Source of the DNA: Thermoplasmata archaeon
Lineage (GTDB): Archaea; Thermoplasmatota; Thermoplasmata; Thermoplasmatales; Thermoplasmataceae
Direction of reading: 5' to 3'
DNA: 11,479 bases
Assembly: GCA_021801305.1 (NCBI GenBank)
Contig: JAJYYD010000090.1
Location: 1-11,479, forward strand
Part shown: positions 7,517 to 11,479 of the stretch, piece by piece
Layout: each line of letters starts with the position of its first letter
How positions within the stretch are numbered: the stretch's first letter is position 1
The notes under the pieces: model-generated
Databases searched by the model: none
What the model saw: only the letters and a program-made list of their open reading frames with translations
Told to the model about the DNA's origin: nothing
Made by a program: the position numbers and the translations under genes

Positions 7517-8956
7517 ATGTCCCAACAAAAGTTTGTTAACAGGATTGAAGAGATGAAAATCCTGGAAGATGCCAGATCTGCCAAGGGATCTTCACTGTTC
7601 ATTCTTTACGGTAGAAGAAGAGTGGGGAAGACGGAATTGATCAGTAAATTCGTTGGTGACAGAGGAGTTTATTTTCTTGCAACAACTGAGGGAGACAGGG
7701 AAAACATTCGCAACTTTAAGGTTATCATCTCAAAGTTTCTGGGCGACGACAGCATTCTTAAGGCCAGTTTTGATGACTGGCACTCCTTTTTTTCTGTTCT
7801 TGCTTCCGGCAGTTCATTTCAGGCAAAGACAGGAAGTTCCAAGATCATAATAGCCATAGATGAATTCCCTTACCTCATAGAGTCAAACAGGGCTATCCCA
7901 TCGGTTTTCCAGAAAATATATGACACCATATTAAGCAGAATGAATGTTATGCTGATTCTTTCAGGATCTTCCATCAGTATAATGGAGAACGAAGTACTCT
8001 CCTATAAAAGCCCACTTTACGGGAGAAGAACCGGCCAGTTGCAGTTGATCCCCTTAAAGTTCAGGCACCTGGCCGAATTTGTAGATTATGGGATTGAAGA
8101 TCTGTGTAATACATACTTTGTATTTGGAGGTGTACCTGAATATCTCATGAAACTTGATCCTGATCTGAATTTCTGGGAAAACGTGTCAAGAAACATGCTT
8201 TCAAAGGGTGCGCCTCTCTATGAAGAGGCAGAATTCCTCCTTAGAACTGAATTCAGGGAACCAAGGAACTACATGCTGATTCTAAGATCCATCTCCCATG
8301 GGAACCATACGTTGGGAGAGATATGCGGTTATTCCGGCCTGGACAAGAGCATGGTGTCCAAGTATCTTGATGTTCTTATGTCACTTGGGCTGATAACAGC
8401 CGAAAAACCCTTCGGGGCCACTGAAAAATTCAAGAGAAGGTTATACTGGATATCTGACCAGTACCTTAAGTTCTGGTTCAGGTACGTCTTGCCACACAAG
8501 AGTGAAATAGAGAGTTCCAACACTGAAGAAGTTCTTGATAGTGTAATTGACGATTTCCCATCTTTTGCAGGTGAGCAGTTTGAGAAACTCATGACGGAAC
8601 TCATAGTGGAAGGAATATTAGGCAGATCATTCGGCACTGTTTCCAGATGGTGGGGCAGGAACGGAACTGGAGAGAAAGGGAGGGATATTGATGAGATTGA
8701 TATTGTCGCGTACTCGGAAACAAGAAAAGAATTGCTTTTCGCCGAGTGCAAGTGGACTAACAGCCCAGTACCTGCCAACGCAGTTGAAAAATTGAAGTCA
8801 AAGTCTGAAACTCTTCGAAAACAGTTCCCTGGCTGTAAATACAATTATGCAATCTTTTCCAAAAGTGGTTTTAGAGGTGAATATAAGGAAATGAGTGAAA
8901 ACACCATCCTGATGGACCTTTCGGACATTCAGAGGGAGGTATTCAGGAACTCTTAA
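7517..8956 (+). CDS. Archaeal AAA ATPase with DUF234-type PD-(D/E)XK nuclease tail
   Basis: 479 aa. The N-terminal P-loop domain shows Walker A GRRRVGKT (32-39), Walker B IIIAIDE (110-116, D115/E116), the sensor-like LILSGSS near 150, and the family's GRRTGQL and FGGVPEYL segments. A winged helix follows (near 255-310). The tail then has YWISDQYLKFWFRYV and a nuclease core with D395 in DEIDIVAY and E410-C-K412, the D...ExK pattern of PD-(D/E)XK enzymes. This is the common archaeal ATPase_2 plus DUF234 family. Its members are often linked to mobile or defence DNA, but the biochemical role is not settled. The active-site residues look complete. It lies between the 656-bp repeats, on its own promoter, and is not in an operon with the glycosylase 454 bp upstream. 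Another possible reading is a toxin-like nuclease held in check by its ATPase. Confidence 0.9.
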   Translation: MSQQKFVNRIEEMKILEDARSAKGSSLFILYGRRRVGKTELISKFVGDRGVYFLATTEGDRENIRNFKVIISKFLGDDSILKASFDDWHSFFSVLASGSSFQAKTGSSKIIIAIDEFPYLIESNRAIPSVFQKIYDTILSRMNVMLILSGSSISIMENEVLSYKSPLYGRRTGQLQLIPLKFRHLAEFVDYGIEDLCNTYFVFGGVPEYLMKLDPDLNFWENVSRNMLSKGAPLYEEAEFLLRTEFREPRNYMLILRSISHGNHTLGEICGYSGLDKSMVSKYLDVLMSLGLITAEKPFGATEKFKRRLYWISDQYLKFWFRYVLPHKSEIESSNTEEVLDSVIDDFPSFAGEQFEKLMTELIVEGILGRSFGTVSRWWGRNGTGEKGRDIDEIDIVAYSETRKELLFAECKWTNSPVPANAVEKLKSKSETLRKQFPGCKYNYAIFSKSGFRGEYKEMSENTILMDLSDIQREVFRNS

Positions 8957-9065
8957 GAGCCGTAGAAAGTGAACCGGTCGGGGTTTGATTAATGTTTAAT
9001 TGCCGAAGAACTTATCCTATTGAGAATTTATCCTGAAAGATATCTGTAAACGAAATAATCTTTGA

Positions 9066-9179
9066 ACTGTCAAAGATGGAGAGGCCCCTGAGAAGAGTGG
9101 AGCAGAATATCTTGCAGCAGTTCCAAAAAAGGTTGAAAAGATTATTAATCGATTCAAAGAACTGATACATATGGGTTAA
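9066..9179 (+). pseudogene. Possible remnant of a gene's 3' end
   Basis: A frame of 37 codons ends at TAA 9177-9179. It has good protein character (for example SGAEYLAAVPKKVEKIINRF) but no start codon; the codon before it is TGA (9063-9065). The preceding frame ends with a similarly protein-like VNEIIFELSK, so a one-base frameshift could join the two. It ends 20 bp before the right repeat copy. I do not recognise the family. It may be the cut-off end of a gene carried into place with the inserted segment, or chance. Confidence 0.3.
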
Positions 9180-9199
9180 ATTTGTGGAATTCAGGTAGA

Positions 9200-9855
9200 T
9201 TATTATGAAAGGATGAGGAAAGAGACCCTCTTCCTGAGGGCTGAAAGAAAAACGGACGGAACCCATACATACAGGATTACTGAGGGGAACCCTATTGAAA
9301 CAAGCCATTCTGAAGACCTGTTCCATAAAATATTTGATGTATCCATAATGGATGGTATCAGTGGTGAAGAGTCGGGGAAGCCTGAAACGCAATGATTTTA
9401 GGATTAAAGTTATTGAAATGTGCCTAAACAACCATTGCCTTATTCTTTATGCCTGACACATGGCTGAAAGTTTCGCTATCCTCAAAATATACGGATGTTC
9501 CTTTCATTCCCCTTGTGAGCATCACCCTGTACCTGTTGATCAGCAGCTTCATGGCTTTTGGAGGATCTGTTAAGGACAGATTCTTGAGTGAACCACTTCC
9601 TCCAATCCGGTCCATTATCTTGTCCGGCTGCACTTTCCATCCATTGCGCCATACAAGATCCTCTCCCCAGATAAGCCCCACATAATCAGATTCAAAACCC
9701 TGGGAACCATAGATGGATGCACAGTACTTCAGTGGATCTCTCTGTCCAAGCCAGTATGAAGGATATTCAGTCTTCTCATCCATCAGCCAGTTTATCTCCG
9801 GATCGAATATACGCCTCTTTTCCTTTCTGCCGTCAGTGCGGGTGAATGATGCAAG
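9200..9855 (+). repeat. 656-bp perfect direct repeat, right copy
   Basis: Identical to 5111-5766 at an offset of 4089 bp. Here the helicase end belongs to the complete gene and the mutS-like end is the truncated one. The right boundary (9855/9856) falls inside the helicase coding region, between codons 445 and 446. The left boundary (9199/9200) abuts non-homologous spacer. Confidence 0.97.
9201..9395 (+). pseudogene. Truncated C-terminal copy of the second mutS-like gene
   Basis: This repeats exactly the last 64 codons (Y451 onward) and the stop of the MutS-like gene at 3762-5306. Upstream the frame meets a TAA at 9177, and the only ATG available is at 9213, giving 60 aa. Walker A, Walker B and the switch His are all missing. 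It has no function that I can infer and marks the duplication. Confidence 0.92.
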
Positions 9856-11190
9856 AAGAGCTATCTTGGGTTCTCTTCCCATGGATCTGGTGGATTTGAC
9901 GCTTTCAAGATATTCGAGCATGGGATCGATCTCATCAAATATCCTGAAATCGTATTCTTTAGGGATGCCTGAACTGTTTCCACTGAAAACTGAATTTATG
10001 AAATCCTCATATTTCCTGCCTCCGTTGACCCGGTAAAAGCCCTCGAGATTGTATTCCACAACTTTCCTTCCCGTCTCTTCCGCAAACTTTTCAAATGTCC
10101 TCCTGTCTCCGTCCTCGTCCCCAAGCAGAATCTGATCCTCATCATAGAAGAATACCGAAGTTACCGGCCTTGACATGCAGGTCTTTATGACGTCTTTTGT
10201 CATTCTCTGTGATTCATCGTAAATTACTATCTTTACATTCTGAAGTTTAGACTGATCAAAGTTCCTTTCTCCCAATCCCCTGAAATTTGCCATGGCCCCC
10301 GTTGAATAGTAGAGTAGCAACGTTGAAAACCTTGGACCAACGACCTTCCTCAGTGTGTTGATCAGTCGGTTGTTCCTGTATGCAAGCAGGGCCCCGTAGC
10401 CTTTCTCGATGGAACTGAACAGGATATCCAGTGCCAGAAGTGTCTTGCCGGAACCCATACCTCCACTTATGAGGAAAATTTTGTTGTCCTTCTCCCCCAG
10501 AGATTTCATGATATCCCTCAGTATGAGGATCTGTTCGGTTGAAAGCCCGAAACCGGAATTCAGGAATGATCTTGAAGCATTTTCCATTATGCTGTCCATG
10601 TTTGACCTTACGAAGTCAACAAGCCTTCTTCCTACCTGGAAAGTCCCATTTTCAATGGCCATTATATCATTGTCCGTTGCGGGTTCGGCCGGAAGAGCCT
10701 GGAGATCGTTTTCAAGTTCCTTTCCGTTGTAAAGAATTTTGCAGTCGTTACCATCTGTGGTCCTGTACATATATACGGCACCGCTGAATTTTATGGTTGA
10801 TGATGCGGAGTGGAAGTTCCTGAGCTTGGAAACATAATTCTCTAACTGATAACATGGGTCTCCATGAAGTTCTGAATCTCCCATCACTGTATACTCGTCC
10901 ACTCTTTCATACTTCCTCCAGCCCTTGACTTCAAGAAGTTTTGCCTCTCCATGTCTCATAAGAAGATAATCGGCGCGCTCAAGCCCTATGGGAAACTTGA
11001 GTTCCATGAAAACCGCTGTTCCAGGAGAAATAATACTTTTGAGATCATTTACTGATCCTCTCCAGGACATTACCTGTTCAATACCTGGTGATTTTCCGTA
11101 TTCTGCAACGAAATTCTTTACCGTATGGCTTACAACATCCTCCGTTATCACATCCGGGAAATTCCTGCTGAAAAAAAGTGATGATGCCAA
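9424..11190 (-). CDS. Nuclease-helicase: PD-(D/E)XK (NERD-like) domain fused to DUF2075 SF1-type helicase
   Basis: 588 aa. The N-terminal 130 or so residues look like a NERD-type nuclease: D74 in ERADYLLM, then E87-V-K89 in KLLEVKGW. The helicase part has Walker A GGMGSGKT (243-250), Walker B IYDESQR (D325/E326), a motif III-like FFYDEDQ (D350-Q353), QGFESDYVG (motif V-like) and NRYRVMLTRG (motif VI-like, with R555 and R560). This matches DUF2075 / Schlafen group-3-like ATPases, often paired with a nuclease and seen near restriction or defence genes. DNA or RNA cleavage coupled to ATP-driven translocation is inferred. The start is TTG 11190: no in-frame ATG occurs before residue 41, and a TATA box lies 26 nt upstream. 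It converges on a mutS-like stub, and in the likely ancestral order it converged on the full mutS-like pair. The last 143 codons lie in the direct repeat. Confidence 0.88.
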   Translation of the reverse strand: MASSLFFSRNFPDVITEDVVSHTVKNFVAEYGKSPGIEQVMSWRGSVNDLKSIISPGTAVFMELKFPIGLERADYLLMRHGEAKLLEVKGWRKYERVDEYTVMGDSELHGDPCYQLENYVSKLRNFHSASSTIKFSGAVYMYRTTDGNDCKILYNGKELENDLQALPAEPATDNDIMAIENGTFQVGRRLVDFVRSNMDSIMENASRSFLNSGFGLSTEQILILRDIMKSLGEKDNKIFLISGGMGSGKTLLALDILFSSIEKGYGALLAYRNNRLINTLRKVVGPRFSTLLLYYSTGAMANFRGLGERNFDQSKLQNVKIVIYDESQRMTKDVIKTCMSRPVTSVFFYDEDQILLGDEDGDRRTFEKFAEETGRKVVEYNLEGFYRVNGGRKYEDFINSVFSGNSSGIPKEYDFRIFDEIDPMLEYLESVKSTRSMGREPKIALLASFTRTDGRKEKRRIFDPEINWLMDEKTEYPSYWLGQRDPLKYCASIYGSQGFESDYVGLIWGEDLVWRNGWKVQPDKIMDRIGGSGSLKNLSLTDPPKAMKLLINRYRVMLTRGMKGTSVYFEDSETFSHVSGIKNKAMVV

Positions 11191-11211
11191 TATTTATTCA
11201 TGGTGGAATAT

Positions 11212-11221
11212 TATATAAATA
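11212..11221 (-). promoter_or_regulatory. TATA box of the nuclease-helicase gene
   Basis: On the minus strand this reads TATTTATATA-like sequence centred at about 11216, 26 nt before TTG 11190. Transcription would start at the TTG itself, so the message would be leaderless with a TTG start. There is no Shine-Dalgarno sequence. Confidence 0.55.
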
Positions 11222-11243
11222 TGCTGATCTTTGAAAGGTCGGT

Positions 11244-11249
11244 AAAAAA
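11244..11249 (-). terminator. T tract after the molybdenum hydroxylase gene
   Basis: Six T residues on the minus strand, about 20 bases after the stop codon at 11270-11272, with more T-rich sequence around them. This is typical of intrinsic archaeal termination and would separate this gene from the nuclease-helicase promoter just downstream. Position-based inference. Confidence 0.35.
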
Positions 11250-11269
11250 TATCTGAATGGTGGATTGGT

Positions 11270-11479
11270 TCAGGATTGGGCCTTCCTGACTGCTTTCCAT
11301 ATATTTTCAGGCTTCAGTGGCATATCTATGTGTGTTATACCCAGTCCCGATAATGCATCAACAACAGCATTGACTATTGCGGAAGGTGCAGCTATTGATC
11401 CGGCCTCCCCAACCCCCTTCACGCCTATGGGATTGTGGGGTGAAGGAGTATACATGAAGGAGCTCTCTATTCTTGGAAT
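11270..11479 (-). CDS. C-terminus of a CoxL/xanthine-dehydrogenase-type molybdenum hydroxylase large subunit (partial)
   Basis: Only the last 69 codons are in the window; the gene continues past its right edge. The sequence reads IPRIESSFMYTPSPHNPIG, then VKGVGEAGSIAAPSAIVNAV, then GITHIDMPLKPENIW. This is the typical end of the molybdopterin-binding large subunit of CO dehydrogenase / aldehyde oxidase / xanthine dehydrogenase enzymes. The Glu in GVGEAG matches the catalytic Glu of the family (Glu763 in CoxL). Such enzymes hydroxylate or oxidise small substrates and pass electrons through FeS and FAD subunits. Those partners and the substrate-defining active-site loop lie outside the window, so CO, aldehyde and purine substrates cannot be told apart. 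Normal coding sequence, no sign of damage. Confidence 0.88.
   Translation of the reverse strand: MPRIESSFMYTPSPHNPIGVKGVGEAGSIAAPSAIVNAVVDALSGLGITHIDMPLKPENIWKAVRKAQS

Larger units (their letters stand above)
5767..9199. mobile_element. Segment inserted between the 656-bp direct repeats (nature unproven)
   Basis: This 3433-bp block separates the two repeat copies. It carries a DNA glycosylase gene with its own promoter, a spacer of about 450 bp, an ATPase-nuclease gene with its own promoter, and a short gene remnant. Removing the block plus one repeat restores an uninterrupted order: mutS-like pair, then the convergent nuclease-helicase. I found no integrase or transposase and no inverted repeats at its ends, so it is not a standard IS. 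The repeat is also far longer than a transposon target duplication. Single-crossover integration of a circle carrying the 656-bp sequence is one explanation; a false assembly join is another. Confidence 0.45.

Noticed and set aside
8329..8844. A 171-codon minus-strand frame
   Set aside because: It is antisense to the nuclease part of the ATPase gene, whose motifs are clear in the plus frame. No promoter or family features.
9012..9431. A 139-codon minus-strand frame
   Set aside because: It is mostly the antisense of the mutS-like 3' end. The same antisense peptide appears at the left repeat copy, so it is a shadow.
5111..9855. An insertion sequence or composite transposon
   Set aside because: The repeats hold only the tails of two resident genes, with no transposase and no terminal inverted repeats. 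The ends of the central block show no inverted match.
1..11479. CRISPR array
   Set aside because: No short, regularly spaced repeats were seen anywhere in the window.

Overview
The window looks like chromosomal DNA of an archaeon, most likely an acidophilic member of the Thermoplasmata (Thermoplasma/Ferroplasma/Cuniculiplasma-like). The reasons are: moderately AT-rich DNA; arginine codons mostly AGA/AGG and frequent ATA isoleucine; TATA boxes about 24-29 nt ahead of start codons with no room for a leader (leaderless mRNAs); a tRNA without encoded CCA; a secreted domain rich in N-glycosylation sequons; and an ATPase family (AAA plus DUF234-type nuclease) common in archaea. Genus is inference only.

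Layout, left to right. (1) 1-391: a tRNA-Thr(TGT) in otherwise featureless DNA. (2) 392-1978, minus: a membrane protein built like an ABC-2 permease, with a large glycosylation-rich outer domain. (3) 2206-5306, plus: a two-gene operon of MutS-related ATPases that overlap by 4 nt and differ in their ATPase motifs. (4) 5111-5766 and 9200-9855: a 656-bp direct repeat, base-for-base identical. It holds the 3' end of the second mutS-like gene and the convergent 3' end of a helicase gene. (5) 5767-9199: the 3433-bp segment between the repeats, with a YcaQ/AlkX-type DNA glycosylase, a decayed-looking spacer, and an AAA ATPase with a PD-(D/E)XK nuclease tail. (6) 9424-11190, minus: the complete nuclease-helicase (DUF2075 type). 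(7) 11270-11479, minus: the C-terminus of a CoxL/xanthine-dehydrogenase-type molybdenum hydroxylase, cut by the window edge.

The simplest history is that the mutS-like pair once ran directly into the convergent nuclease-helicase gene, 28 bp apart, and that a segment carrying the glycosylase and ATPase was later inserted with duplication of 656 bp. This left a helicase C-terminal stub at the left copy and a MutS C-terminal stub at the right copy. Perfect identity means either a very recent event, such as Campbell-type integration of a circle, or an assembly join made on a shared sequence. Long reads would separate these.

Functionally, five genes in a row act or probably act on nucleic acids: two MutS-like clamps, a base-excision glycosylase, a nuclease-bearing STAND-like ATPase, and a nuclease-helicase. 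The MutS-like pair facing the nuclease-helicase is the best candidate here for an undescribed repair or defence module, but the sequence alone does not prove a joint role.
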